From positions 3,596,001-3,660,000 of the forward strand of contig NZ_CP113062.1 of assembly GCF_026625765.1 (NCBI RefSeq): 64,000 nucleotides of DNA. The letters run 5' to 3'. The notes below the pieces were generated by a model that saw nothing but the letters and a program-made list of their open reading frames with translations, had not been told where the DNA came from and made no database searches. Shown one piece after another: positions 42,459 to 50,908 of the stretch (the first letter of the stretch is position 1; every line of letters starts with the position of its first letter). Both the position numbers and the translations under genes were made by a program. Source of the stretch: Frigoribacterium sp. SL97 (GTDB lineage Bacteria > Actinomycetota > Actinomycetes > Actinomycetales > Microbacteriaceae).

Positions 42459-43651
42459 TCGCCGACCTCGCTCGCGAGTGCGGCCTCGTAGGCGCCACGC
42501 ACCACGGCGAGCTCGGTCTCGCTCGCCGCCCCGCCCGAGGCGAAGGCGACGAACTCGGCCGCCACCTCGATCGGGTCGGACTCGGCCGTGACGGCGGCGA
42601 GCGCGGAGGCCTCGACCGCTCCGACGGGCGTGTGGAGGATCGCGAGGGCGTGCGGGAAGTGCTCGGCCACCCGCGTGTAGAGCCGTTCGGGGTGCACCGG
42701 ATCGGTGACGAAGACCCGGAGCCAGGCGTCACGCAGGTCGTCGTGGCGCCCGTCGAGCAGGGCGTCGAGGGAGTCGGTCACCTCGGCCAGTCGTCGCGGG
42801 ACGGGGGCCGGGACGAGCTCGACCGAGACCGAGCCGTCGGCGGCCAGCTCGACGATCGTGGACGACTTGACCTGGTTCCGCTCGCCGAACGAGAAGGCCA
42901 GGGGCGAACCCGAGTAGCGCAGGCGACCGGACGGGCCGACGCGCTGGGCACCGTGCAGGTGGCCGAGGGCGACGTAGTCGACGCCGTCGAACGCGGCCGA
43001 CGGCACGGAGTCGACGCCGCCCACCCGGATGTCGCGCTCGCTCTCGCTGCGCTCGGGCGTCGGGGCGCCGTCGGGCTCGCGGTCGGCTGCGGGCCCCGCC
43101 ACGACGAACGCGTGCGCCACCACGACCGACCGGGTGCCGGGTCGCCCGGCGAGGTCGTCGCGCACCCGCTGCATCGCCGCACCCACGACGGCCGCGTGCG
43201 ACCGGGGCAACGGCTCGTCGGCTCCCGCCGGTGCCAGGGACCTGCGGACGCTGTCGGGGTCGAGGTAGGGCAGCCCGTAGAAGGCGACCGGCCCGTCCGG
43301 GTCGTCGACGACGACGGGCTCGTCGAGCAGGTCGACCGACGCCCGCAGGTGCAGGCCCGGGCGCATCAGCTCGGCCGCGAACCCCAGACGCACCGCCGAG
43401 TCGTGGTTGCCCGGCGTGACGATCACGGTGGCGTGCTCGGTCAGGCCCGCGAGGGCCCGGCCGAGGAGGCGCACGCTGGGCACCGCGGGGACGGCCCGGT
43501 CGTACACGTCGCCCGCGACCGCCACGACGTCGATCGACCGACCGACCACGAGCCCCACCAGGTGGTCGACGAAGGCCTGCTGGTGCTCGTGCAGGTCGAC
43601 CCCGTGCAGCGTGCGCCCCAGGTGCCAGTCGCTGGTGTGCAGGATGCGCAC
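42455..43651 (-). CDS. sbcD: Exonuclease subunit SbcD (Mre11-like nuclease)
   Basis: The GTG start with GAGAGGGG upstream gives VRILHTSDWHLGRTLHGVDL, the metal-binding start of Mre11-family nucleases. Then come VVAVAGDVYDRAVPAV, VIVTPGNHDSAVRLGF, VVAHAFVVAGPAADRE and VALGHLHGAQRVG with RYSGSPLAFSF. All phosphoesterase metal ligands (D, H, D, N, H, H) are present. The 398-residue length is typical. A longer frame to 43867 begins in the repeat cluster and is not used. First gene of the sbcDC operon. Confidence 0.96.
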   Translation of the reverse strand: MRILHTSDWHLGRTLHGVDLHEHQQAFVDHLVGLVVGRSIDVVAVAGDVYDRAVPAVPSVRLLGRALAGLTEHATVIVTPGNHDSAVRLGFAAELMRPGLHLRASVDLLDEPVVVDDPDGPVAFYGLPYLDPDSVRRSLAPAGADEPLPRSHAAVVGAAMQRVRDDLAGRPGTRSVVVAHAFVVAGPAADREPDGAPTPERSESERDIRVGGVDSVPSAAFDGVDYVALGHLHGAQRVGPSGRLRYSGSPLAFSFGERNQVKSSTIVELAADGSVSVELVPAPVPRRLAEVTDSLDALLDGRHDDLRDAWLRVFVTDPVHPERLYTRVAEHFPHALAILHTPVGAVEASALAAVTAESDPIEVAAEFVAFASGGAASETELAVVRGAYEAALASEVGE

Positions 43652-43741
43652 GGCGCCCCTCTCGTGGATGTCGCGGTCGGTGCGGCAACAGGTGCCGGAG
43701 TCGGTGCCCCCGACTGTATCGGGGGCCTCCGACAGAGCCGA

Positions 43742-43817
43742 CCGCGCCTCCTCGGGTACCGCGCCGCGCCTCCCCGGGTCCGGCACCGCGCCTCCTCGGG
43801 TCCCGCGCCGCGCCTCC
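43742..43817. repeat. Four tightly spaced copies of CCGCGCCTCC
   Basis: Copies at 43742, 43764, 43786 and 43808 are spaced exactly 22 bases apart, all in the same orientation, separated by CGGGT/GGTAC-type spacers. They lie between the divergent sbcD and M20 peptidase genes (intergenic 43652-43896). Confidence 0.85.
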
Positions 43818-43896
43818 CCACCGGTCGCCGCCCCGCCCACGGGAGTGAGATGGTCAGATGCCCGCACACCGTGGCGGGCCCGACGAGAGCGAGACC

Positions 43897-45069
43897 GTGA
43901 GCCACGACGCCCTGCAGCCCGACCAGGTCACCGCCCTCCGTCGCGAGGTCGAGGCCCGCCTCGACGCGATGGTGGCCGACCTGACGACCTACGCGAGCCT
44001 CGAGACGCCGTCCGACGACGTCGACCTGCTCGAGGCGGGGCTCCGCTGGATCGAGACCTGGCTCGGCGAGACCGTCGGCCCGCCGGCCGAGCGCCGGGTG
44101 CACGTCGTCGAGGGCTACGGCGACACGGTGACCCTCGACTACCCGTCGCCGTCGGGCTCCGCCGAGTGGGTGTCGGCCCTGTGCCACTACGACACGGTCT
44201 GGTCCGAGGGGACGCTGGCCGGGTGGCCCGTCACGGTCGAGGGCGACCGCATGACCGGCCCGGGCGTCTTCGACATGAAGTCCGGGCTGATCCAGCTCGG
44301 CAACGCCCTCGCGATCGGCGACCGCCTGGGGCTGCCACGTCCGAACGTGCGCCTGCTGCTCAACGGCGACGAGGAGGTCGGCAGCATCGCCTCGCGCGAG
44401 GCGATCGAGCGCGAGGTCGGACGAGGAGGCGCGGTGTTCGTCTTCGAGTCGGCCGCCGACGGTGCCGTGAAGACCGCCCGCAAGGGCGTCGGCATCTTCG
44501 AGGTCGAGGCCTTCGGGGTCGAGGTGCACGCCGGCCTGCACCCGCGCTCCGGGGCGAGCGCCGTCGACGAGATCGCCCGCGTCGTCCTGGCCCTGCACGC
44601 GGCCGCCGACGTCGAGGCGGGCACCTCGCTGAACGTGGGAGTGCTGCAGGGCGGCACCCGCACCAACGTCAAGGCCGGCTACGCCCGCGCGATGGTCGAC
44701 GTGCGCGTCACCTCGTCGACCGAGGCCGAACGCATCGAGCGGGTGTTCGCCGGGCTCGCGGCGCACGATCCGGCCGCGACGCTGAAGGTCACCGGCGGCT
44801 GGAACCGCCCGCCGATGGAGCGCTCGGTCGCGACCGGCGCGCTGTACGAACGCGCCGCCCGGGTCGCCACCTCGCTCGGCTTCGAGTTGCGCGAGGTGTC
44901 GGTCGGCGGCGCCAGCGACGGCAACTTCGCCGCCGCGCTGGGCCTGGCCGTGCTCGACGGGGTCGGCGGCGTCGGCGGCGGAGCGCATGCCCGACACGAG
45001 TGGATCAGCGTGCACGGCATGGTCGAGCGCACCGAGTTCGTCAGCGCCCTGTTCGCCGACCTCGCCTAG
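43897..45069 (+). CDS. M20 family metallopeptidase (glutamate carboxypeptidase-like)
   Basis: The product (about 390 residues) carries the M20 metal ligands: the first histidine in VSALCHYDTVWSEGTLAGWP, the bridging aspartate in GPGVFDMKSGLIQLGNALAI, the catalytic Glu and the ligand Glu in LLLNGDEEVGSIASREAIER, ESAADGAVKTARKGVG, and the last His in HARHEWISVHGMVERTEFV. The lid domain has EAFGVEVHAGLHPRSGASAV. It hydrolyses a peptide or N-acyl amino acid; the substrate is not defined. I prefer the GTG at 43897 (GAGAGCGAG upstream), with an ATG at 43858 as alternative. One dispersed 10-mer is translated as VGRGGAVFVF at 44425. Confidence 0.92.
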   Translation: MSHDALQPDQVTALRREVEARLDAMVADLTTYASLETPSDDVDLLEAGLRWIETWLGETVGPPAERRVHVVEGYGDTVTLDYPSPSGSAEWVSALCHYDTVWSEGTLAGWPVTVEGDRMTGPGVFDMKSGLIQLGNALAIGDRLGLPRPNVRLLLNGDEEVGSIASREAIEREVGRGGAVFVFESAADGAVKTARKGVGIFEVEAFGVEVHAGLHPRSGASAVDEIARVVLALHAAADVEAGTSLNVGVLQGGTRTNVKAGYARAMVDVRVTSSTEAERIERVFAGLAAHDPAATLKVTGGWNRPPMERSVATGALYERAARVATSLGFELREVSVGGASDGNFAAALGLAVLDGVGGVGGGAHARHEWISVHGMVERTEFVSALFADLA

Positions 45070-45132
45070 TCCGCCCCAACCAACCCCACCGCACCGCTTT
45101 GCCGTGCTTTGCACCGCTCTGCACCGCTCTGC

Positions 45133-45188
45133 ACCGCCGAGTGGACACGACGCCGCCGCGCGACACGGCGCCTTGTCCACTCGGCGGT
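45133..45188. repeat. Palindrome with ACCGCCGAGTGGACA arms, left of the AbiEi-like gene
   Basis: Perfect 15-bp arms (45133-45147 and 45174-45188) enclose a smaller CGCCG/CGGCG pair. It lies between the convergent M20 gene and the AbiEi-like gene. The arm sequence reappears at 46361 on the far side of the latter. Confidence 0.75.
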
Positions 45189-45230
45189 TCGCTGCCGCGG
45201 CGCCGACGACGCTGTGCGAATAGCGCACCC

Positions 45231-46250
45231 TCACGACCACGACGCCGAGGTGCGGCCCGACCGCAGCGGCACCCCGCCACGGCGCACGATCGCCGCCAGC
45301 CGTCGCGGATCGAGCGCGTCGTCGATGTCACATCTCTCGATGCGTCGGACCCGCCCCGTGCCCAACAATCGAGCCTCGCGCTTCTTCTCACGGCGTACGA
45401 CCTCGGCCGGGGACGAGCCCGCGAGCAAGCGAGGGTCCGAGTACTTGCCGAAACCGTCGAACTCGAGCACGAACCCGAACTCTTCGAAGAAGAAGTCGCA
45501 TCGTCCGACGAATCCCCGGGCGTCGAAGAACTCCTCTTGCAGGATCGGCTGAGGCGCACCGAGCCGATGCAACGCGACTCGCACGAGCGACTCCCCGCCG
45601 TTCTCGGACAGGGGCGTGGCGAACGAGATCGCTCGCCCGAGTGCCAGCTCACCCCGCCGTCCGACCACGCCGTCGGCCATCGCCCCGAACCGGAGCCGGA
45701 ACTCGTCACGCAGATCGTCGACTCGGGTGCGCATCTCGGCGGCCCTCGGAAGCCGACTCTCGACCAAGAGCCGACGACGCATCACGCCGTCGAGACAGAG
45801 GACGCCGTCGTCGAACCCGGATGACCTCGCGACGTCGAAGGCGGTGCGCAGCTCACTCGTGACCAGCAGGTCGCCCACCGACTCGATCTCGTCGTCCTCG
45901 AGACCGGCCCCGTGCTTGACGAGGACCGGCGTGCACTGGGTCGAGGCCCGACGTCGGTCGATCACGTGCACCCGGCGCGGGTCGCCCTGGACGCTCGGCA
46001 GCCCGTGCACGGCGACGGCCGAGCCGTGGGACACGACGCAGTCGGCGGGGAGCGCGGACACGGCGGCCCGCACCCGGACGACGTGGCGACGCCAGGGCCT
46101 CAGTCGGCCCCAGTCCTCCGTCGCCACGTAGACGCCCCGTTGGACGCGCACGAGACGTCCCGCGGCGGCGTCGCGTCGCAGGGCGCGCGCCTCACGGGAC
46201 TGCGCACCCGGCGTGGCGGAGAAGATCAGATCGGGGAGGTCGTCGTCCAT
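45231..46250 (-). CDS. AbiEi-type antitoxin-domain protein with C-terminal PD-(D/E)XK nuclease-like domain
   Basis: From the ATG at 46248-46250 the protein has 339 residues. The N-terminal part (AGRLVRVQRGVYVATEDWGR, then VVSHGSAVAVHGLP) is the AbiEi-like winged helix and follow-on domain seen in 'type IV antitoxin' proteins. The C-terminal part has ENGGESLVRVALHRLG, then VGRCDFFFEEFGFVLEFDGF and GKYSDPRLL. The spacing E...D...ExDGxxK is that of a DUF559/Vsr-like nuclease fold. No AbiEii partner toxin is next to it. It is common in actinobacterial genomes as a stand-alone gene; a defence or regulatory role is a guess. The gene lies between two sister palindromes. Confidence 0.85.
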   Translation of the reverse strand: MDDDLPDLIFSATPGAQSREARALRRDAAAGRLVRVQRGVYVATEDWGRLRPWRRHVVRVRAAVSALPADCVVSHGSAVAVHGLPSVQGDPRRVHVIDRRRASTQCTPVLVKHGAGLEDDEIESVGDLLVTSELRTAFDVARSSGFDDGVLCLDGVMRRRLLVESRLPRAAEMRTRVDDLRDEFRLRFGAMADGVVGRRGELALGRAISFATPLSENGGESLVRVALHRLGAPQPILQEEFFDARGFVGRCDFFFEEFGFVLEFDGFGKYSDPRLLAGSSPAEVVRREKKREARLLGTGRVRRIERCDIDDALDPRRLAAIVRRGGVPLRSGRTSASWS

Positions 46251-46360
46251 CCCTCGATGCTCGCCCGTCGATCGGACCCGGCCGCGCCTCCAGAACTTCG
46301 CTGTGGACGACCGCCCACCCACCGCGTCATGTCGACGAGACGACCTCTGCGCACCGAGAA

Positions 46361-46414
46361 CCGCCGAGTGGACAGCGCGCCGCCGCATGACGCGGCGCGC
46401 TGTCCACTCGGCGG
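46361..46414. repeat. Palindrome with 22-bp perfect arms, right of the AbiEi-like gene
   Basis: The arms start CCGCCGAGTGGACAGCGCGC and are exact complements; the loop is about ten bases. It sits between the prpB stop and the AbiEi-like start, and shares its outer 14 bases with the palindrome at 45133. A terminator for the prp operon is likely. Confidence 0.75.
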
Positions 46415-46436
46415 CGTCCAGCACCGGCGCCCGACC

Positions 46437-47336
46437 TCAGCCCTCCAGCGTGAAGTCGTAGACGCCGGCGTCGAAGCGGGCGTAGCCGGGGTAGTCGATC
46501 AGCTCGTAGAGCTCGGCACGGGTCTGCATCGTCGGCACCTGCGAGTCGAGCGACCCGTCGGCCACGAGCGCGTCGAGCGCCCGGGACGCCGCGCCCATCG
46601 CGGCACGCATGAGCGACACCGGGTGGATGACCATGCTCACGCCCACGTCGTGCAGTTGCTGGTGCGTGAAGAGGGCGCTCTTGCCGAACTCGGTCATGTT
46701 GGCGAGCACGGGCACGTCGAGCGCCGAGCAGATCGCCTCGAACTCGCCGAGGTCGGCCATCGCCTCGGCGAAGATCGCGTCGGCCCCCGCGTCGACCAGG
46801 GCCCGGGCCCGGTCGACCGCGGCCTCGAGCCCGTCGAGCGCCCGGACGTCCGTGCGCGCCATGATCACGAGCGACGGGTCGCGGCGCGCGTCGACCGCGG
46901 CCCGGATGCGCCCGGCCGCCGTCGCCGCGTCCACGACCTGCTTGCCGTCGAGGTGGCCGCAGCGCTTGGGGTTGACCTGGTCCTCGACGTGCAGCCCGGC
47001 CACGCCGGCGGCCTCGAGCGCCTGGACGGTGCGGGCGACGTTCATCGGCTCGCCGAACCCGGTGTCGGCGTCGACGAGCACGGGCAGGTCGGTCATCGAC
47101 GCGATCTGCCCGGCCCGTGTGGCGACCTCGGTGAGCGTGGTGAGGCCGATGTCGGGCAGCCCGAGCTCGTTGGCCATCACGGCGCCCGACACGTAGACGC
47201 CGTCGAAGCCCTTCTGCTCGATCAGGCGCGCGGTGAGCGGCGTGAACGCGCCGGGGAAGACCAGGGTGCGCTCGTCGGCCAGCCCGGCCCGGAACGCCGC
47301 ACGCTTGTCGGCCGGCGACACCGTCGAGTACAGCAT
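46437..47336 (-). CDS. prpB: Methylisocitrate lyase
   Basis: It splits 2-methylisocitrate to pyruvate and succinate in propionate breakdown. The 299-residue product has LVFPGAFTPLTARLIEQKGF, VYVSGAVMANELGLPDIG, VDADTGFGEPMNVARTVQAL (metal site), and VEDQVNPKRCGHLDGKQVV, where KRCGH carries the catalytic cysteine. The segment IMARTDVRALDGLEAAVDRA, the FAEAMADLGEFEAIC metal loop, and the C-terminal LYELIDYPGYARFD follow. The ATG overlaps the prpD stop (TGATG). All active-site residues of the PrpB branch, rather than isocitrate lyase, are seen. Confidence 0.96.
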   Translation of the reverse strand: MLYSTVSPADKRAAFRAGLADERTLVFPGAFTPLTARLIEQKGFDGVYVSGAVMANELGLPDIGLTTLTEVATRAGQIASMTDLPVLVDADTGFGEPMNVARTVQALEAAGVAGLHVEDQVNPKRCGHLDGKQVVDAATAAGRIRAAVDARRDPSLVIMARTDVRALDGLEAAVDRARALVDAGADAIFAEAMADLGEFEAICSALDVPVLANMTEFGKSALFTHQQLHDVGVSMVIHPVSLMRAAMGAASRALDALVADGSLDSQVPTMQTRAELYELIDYPGYARFDAGVYDFTLEG

Positions 47337-48994
47337 CAGAAGAGCCCGCCCGGCTGGGCGGCGGCACCCGCGAGGGCGTCGGGAGCGACGATGCCGAGCT
47401 GCCGCACCTCGGCCGCCGTCAACGAGGGGAGGCGCGTGGCCAAGTCGACGAACCGCTCGACCTCGGCGTCGGGCAGCACGCCCTCGGCCAGCGTCCGGAA
47501 CTTGCGCACGTAGTCCTCGCGTCCGAAGGGCCGCGCCCCCAGGGGGTGGGCGTCGGCGACGGCGATCTCGTCGACGAGGGTCGTGCCGTCGACGAACTCG
47601 ACCTCGATGCGGCCGCCGAACGCCTTCTCGGTGGGGTCGGTCGAGTGGTAGCGGGCCGTCCAGGCGGGGTCCTCCGCCGTGGTGATGCGCTGCCACAGCT
47701 CGACGGTGTCGGGACGCTGCGCCCGGGCCGGGGCGTAGCTGCGCTCGTGGTGCCACTCGCCGTCCTGCAGGGCGACGGCCACGATGTAGGGGATGGAGTG
47801 GTCGAGCGTCTCGCGGCTGGCCGTGGGGTCGTACTTCTGCGGGTCGCCCGCTCCCGAGCCGATCACGACGTGCGTGTGGTGGCTGGTGTGCAGCACGATG
47901 CCGCGCACCTGTGCCGGGTCGCGGAGGGCGAGGTGCGCGCGGCCGAGCCGCCGGGCGAGGTCGATCCAGGCCTGGGCCTGGTACTCGGCCGAGTGCTCCT
48001 TCGTGTACGTGTCGAGGATGCCCCGCTTGGACGCACCCGGCGCCGGCAGGGGCACGTCGTACGACGCCCCGGGTCCGTCGAGCAGCCGGGCGATCACGCC
48101 GTCCTCACCCTCGTAGATCGGGGCGGGACTGCCCTGGCCCCGCATCGCGCGGTCGACGGCCTCCACCGCGGCCTTGCCGGCGTAGGCCGGGGCGTAGGCC
48201 TTCCACGACGAGATCGCCCCCTTGCGGGACTGCCGCGTGGCCGTCGTCGTGTGCAGCGCCTGGCCGATCGCCTGGTGCACCACCTCGGTCGAGAGCCCGA
48301 GCATCGTGCCGAGGCCGGCCGAGACCGACGGGCCGAGGTGGGCGACGTGGTCGATCTTGTGGGCGTGCAGGCTGATCGCCCGGACGAGGTCGACCTGCAC
48401 CTCGTAGCCGGTCACGATGCCGCGCAGCAGGGCCGCACCGTCGAGTCCGCGGTGCTGTGCGACGGCGACCATCGCCGGGATGTTGTCGCCGGGGTGCGAG
48501 TACTCCGCCGCGAGGAACGTGTCGTGGAAGTCGAGTTCGCGCACGGCGACCCCGTTCGCCCAGGCGGCCCACTCGGGCGAGACGGGGTGCTCGGGCGCGA
48601 CGCCCGTGACCTGCGAGCCCGCGCCTCCGGTGGTCGGCGGATGCGCGAGCGCCTGGTCGCGTGCGACGGCGACCGGCGCGCGCAGCAGCGACGCGGCCGA
48701 GACGGCGGCGTTGTCGATCAGGCGGTTGATCACCATCTCGGTCACGTCGTCGTCGACGGGTGCGTCGTCGGTCGCGAGCACGGCGAGGCGCCACGCGAGC
48801 TCGTCCTCGCGGGCCAACGGCTGGTCGCTGCGGTGCACGCGGACCGTGTGCACGACCAGGTCGGCGGTCGGGGCGCCCGACTCGCCCATGACCCCGGACG
48901 AGGAGGCGCGGGTCGCGTCGCTCCCGCCGCTCTCGTCGGTCGTCGCCCCGGCGTCGTGTGCGTGCTCGGACGCCTGCTCGTGCTGCGTGCCCAT
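47336..48994 (-). CDS. prpD: 2-methylcitrate dehydratase (PrpD/MmgE family)
   Basis: It removes water from 2-methylcitrate, the step before prpB. The ATG at 48992-48994 has GAGAGGG upstream. The first 45 residues are an extra Gly/Ser/Asp-rich tail which includes a translated dispersed repeat (48902). Then comes the PrpD fold: DNAAVSAASLLRAPVAVARD, ELDFHDTFLAAEYSHPGDNI, HKIDHVAHLGPSVSAGLGTM, RKGAISSWKAYAPAYAGKAA, SAEYQAQAWIDLARRLG and DHSIPYIVAVALQDGEWHHE. At 552 residues it is longer than typical only by that tail. A prpC gene for methylcitrate synthase is not in the window. Confidence 0.95.
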   Translation of the reverse strand: MGTQHEQASEHAHDAGATTDESGGSDATRASSSGVMGESGAPTADLVVHTVRVHRSDQPLAREDELAWRLAVLATDDAPVDDDVTEMVINRLIDNAAVSAASLLRAPVAVARDQALAHPPTTGGAGSQVTGVAPEHPVSPEWAAWANGVAVRELDFHDTFLAAEYSHPGDNIPAMVAVAQHRGLDGAALLRGIVTGYEVQVDLVRAISLHAHKIDHVAHLGPSVSAGLGTMLGLSTEVVHQAIGQALHTTTATRQSRKGAISSWKAYAPAYAGKAAVEAVDRAMRGQGSPAPIYEGEDGVIARLLDGPGASYDVPLPAPGASKRGILDTYTKEHSAEYQAQAWIDLARRLGRAHLALRDPAQVRGIVLHTSHHTHVVIGSGAGDPQKYDPTASRETLDHSIPYIVAVALQDGEWHHERSYAPARAQRPDTVELWQRITTAEDPAWTARYHSTDPTEKAFGGRIEVEFVDGTTLVDEIAVADAHPLGARPFGREDYVRKFRTLAEGVLPDAEVERFVDLATRLPSLTAAEVRQLGIVAPDALAGAAAQPGGLF

Positions 48995-49201
48995 CGGCCA
49001 CCCTCTCTGGTGGGGCGGGCGTCGTGCGGCCCGCCGTGCGCCGTCGTCGGTGACGGCCGTGTCGTTGCCGACCAGTCTCGCACCCGGTCCGGGCGACGCG
49101 TCTCGCCCCCGCCCCGGACGATGAGCCTGGCGTCCCCCGGCCCGCCGACGCGCCCCGTTCGAGGGTGAACCCGTCTGTCCGCCACCTGGCAGGCTGGGAG
49201 C

Positions 49202-49954
49202 ATGACGACCGAGAGCCCGCTGGGGGGCGGCTCCGACGAGCGACGCCCCTCCGCCGACCAGCCGACCACCTCCTACCCCGCGACGGGGACGTCGACCCCG
49301 CCGACCCGACCGGGCCGCCCGATCGGGCTCGCGATCGCCGCCCTCGTCGTGGGCATCGTCGCGTTCCTGCTCGGCCTCGTGCCCGTGGTGGGCACGATCG
49401 TCGGACTCGCCGCCGTGGTGCTCGGCATCATCGCGCTGCTGCGGCACCAGTCGAAGGTCATGGCGTGGATCGGCCTCGGCCTGGGAGCCGTCGCCACCAT
49501 CGTGTCCATCGTCGTCGCCGTCGGCCTCGGCGCGGCGATCGACAGCGTGCAGCAGGACGACCCGGCCGTGACCGCCACCTCCGAGCCCGCCCCCGTCCGC
49601 ACCTCGTCGACGCCTGCGCCCACCCCGTCGGCCACGCCGTCGTCGGCGGCCGCCGACGTGCCGGCCGACCACTCGGACGCCCTGGCGGACGCCGAGACCA
49701 TCGCGAACGGCCTCGGCAGCAGCAAGCTCGAGACCTACGCGAAGCTCGTGGCCGGCGGCGCCTCCGAGGCCGCGGCGCAGTACGCGGTCGACACGGTCGA
49801 CGCCGACTGGCAGGCCAACGCCGTCCGCAAGGCCAAGGCCTACGCGGCGGACGGCATGACGGGCGACGTGCTGCGCAACCAGCTCGTCAGCGAGTACGGC
49901 GAACAGTTCACCGCCGAGGAGGCCGACTACGCCCTGGCGCACCTCGACGACTGA
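49202..49954 (+). CDS. DUF4190-type membrane protein with C-terminal Ltp-like domain
   Basis: The 250-residue protein has a Pro/Thr-rich N-terminus, two membrane helices in the DUF4190 manner (LAIAALVVGIVAFLLGLVPV and MAWIGLGLGAVATIVSIVVA), a long Ala/Pro/Ser/Thr linker, and a C-terminal globular segment. That segment, VRKAKAYAADGMTGDVLRNQ and then LVSEYGEQFTAEEADYALAH, fits the repeat of the Ltp family (host cell-surface lipoproteins, PF07553). Related domains in phage-encoded proteins block superinfection, but cellular copies of this domain are common and unassigned. One domain copy is present outside the membrane. Confidence 0.85.
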   Translation: MTTESPLGGGSDERRPSADQPTTSYPATGTSTPPTRPGRPIGLAIAALVVGIVAFLLGLVPVVGTIVGLAAVVLGIIALLRHQSKVMAWIGLGLGAVATIVSIVVAVGLGAAIDSVQQDDPAVTATSEPAPVRTSSTPAPTPSATPSSAAADVPADHSDALADAETIANGLGSSKLETYAKLVAGGASEAAAQYAVDTVDADWQANAVRKAKAYAADGMTGDVLRNQLVSEYGEQFTAEEADYALAHLDD

Positions 49955-50082
49955 CGCCTCGTGACGCGATCGTGATCCTGGCCGGCCCGACCTCATCCTC
50001 TGGGACGAGTGCTCGGGCCGGACCGGTCTGTAGCGTCGAGAGCGACCACCGGAGGACGACCGGAGGCCAGGAGGGCACGACC

Positions 50083-50763
50083 ATGAGGAGCACGACCACG
50101 ATGCGCACCGCCATCGGCACGGGGGCCACGGCCTGCCTGATCCTGGTGCTGACCGCAGGCTGCACGGGCGGCGCCGGCGACGCGACGCCGAGCCCGTCCG
50201 AGACGAACTCCGCGTCGCCGTCCTCGGCCACCGGCACGGCCACCGCCACGCCCGCCCCCACGCCCGCGCCCACCGAGACCGCCGGCCCGGTCGCCCTCCC
50301 GGTCGACTGCACCGACATCGTCGACCAGGCCACCTACGCCTCGACCTTCGGCGACATCCCGCTCAACCCGGTCGAGTTCGGCGGCTCGGGCACCAGCTCG
50401 GGCGTGGTCACGCCGACCACCCCGCCCGCCGGGGCCGGCGCTCGTGACGTCGTCGGGGCGGCGACCGAGCTGTCCTGCCTCTGGCGCGATCCGCGGGCCG
50501 ACGTCTCGGGCATCTCGGTCGCGATGGGCCACCTCGAGCCCGCCGCCGGCGCCGCGGCCCTCGACGGTCTCGCCTCGCAGGGCTACACCTGCACCTCGGT
50601 CCACGAGGGGCGCAGCTGCCAGCTCGTGACGCCCGACCCGCTGTACCCGGTGGACCGCGCGCAGACCTACTGGCTGCGCGACGACGTCGTCGTCACCGTC
50701 GACCAGACGAACGTGCCGACGGACGACCTGATCGGCTCGATCGCGACGCGCCTCTTCGGCTGA
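50083..50763 (+). CDS. Secreted lipoprotein with Ala/Thr/Pro linker, unknown function
   Basis: The ATG at 50083 with CAGGAGGGC upstream gives a signal peptide ending LVLTAGC, with the acylated cysteine at residue 27. A 45-residue Ser/Thr/Pro/Ala linker follows. The globular part has four cysteines (VDCTDIVDQATYASTFGDIP, LSCLWRDPRADVSG, YTCTSVHEGRSC), suggesting two disulfides. It resembles short actinobacterial lipoproteins of the DUF3558 kind, though not clearly enough to name. The 3' end is followed by a dispersed repeat and a 42-bp palindrome. Confidence 0.8.
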   Translation: MRSTTTMRTAIGTGATACLILVLTAGCTGGAGDATPSPSETNSASPSSATGTATATPAPTPAPTETAGPVALPVDCTDIVDQATYASTFGDIPLNPVEFGGSGTSSGVVTPTTPPAGAGARDVVGAATELSCLWRDPRADVSGISVAMGHLEPAAGAAALDGLASQGYTCTSVHEGRSCQLVTPDPLYPVDRAQTYWLRDDVVVTVDQTNVPTDDLIGSIATRLFG

Positions 50764-50783
50764 ATCCGCGCCTCCTGCACCTG

Positions 50784-50846
50784 TCGCACCGTGGACCGGA
50801 CGTCGCACCGCCGAATTCGGCGGTGCGACGTCCGGTCGGGGGTGCG
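50784..50846. repeat. Nested palindrome with a 42-bp perfect core
   Basis: Bases 50795-50836 are a perfect 42-bp palindrome centred on GAATTC. Outside it, CGCACC (50785-50790) and GGTGCG (50841-50846) form a second pair. The core contains GTCGCACCGCCG on one side and its complement on the other. It lies between the convergent lipoprotein and acetamidase genes. Confidence 0.85.
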
Positions 50847-50908
50847 GCGCACACGCGGCGCACGCGCGGCGCACGCGCGGCACACGCGCGGCGCACGCGC
50901 GGCGGGCG

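Noticed and set aside
45133..46414. Insertion sequence around the AbiEi-like gene
   Set aside because: The gene is not a transposase, and no target-site duplication next to the palindromes was visible; each palindrome is a self-contained hairpin.
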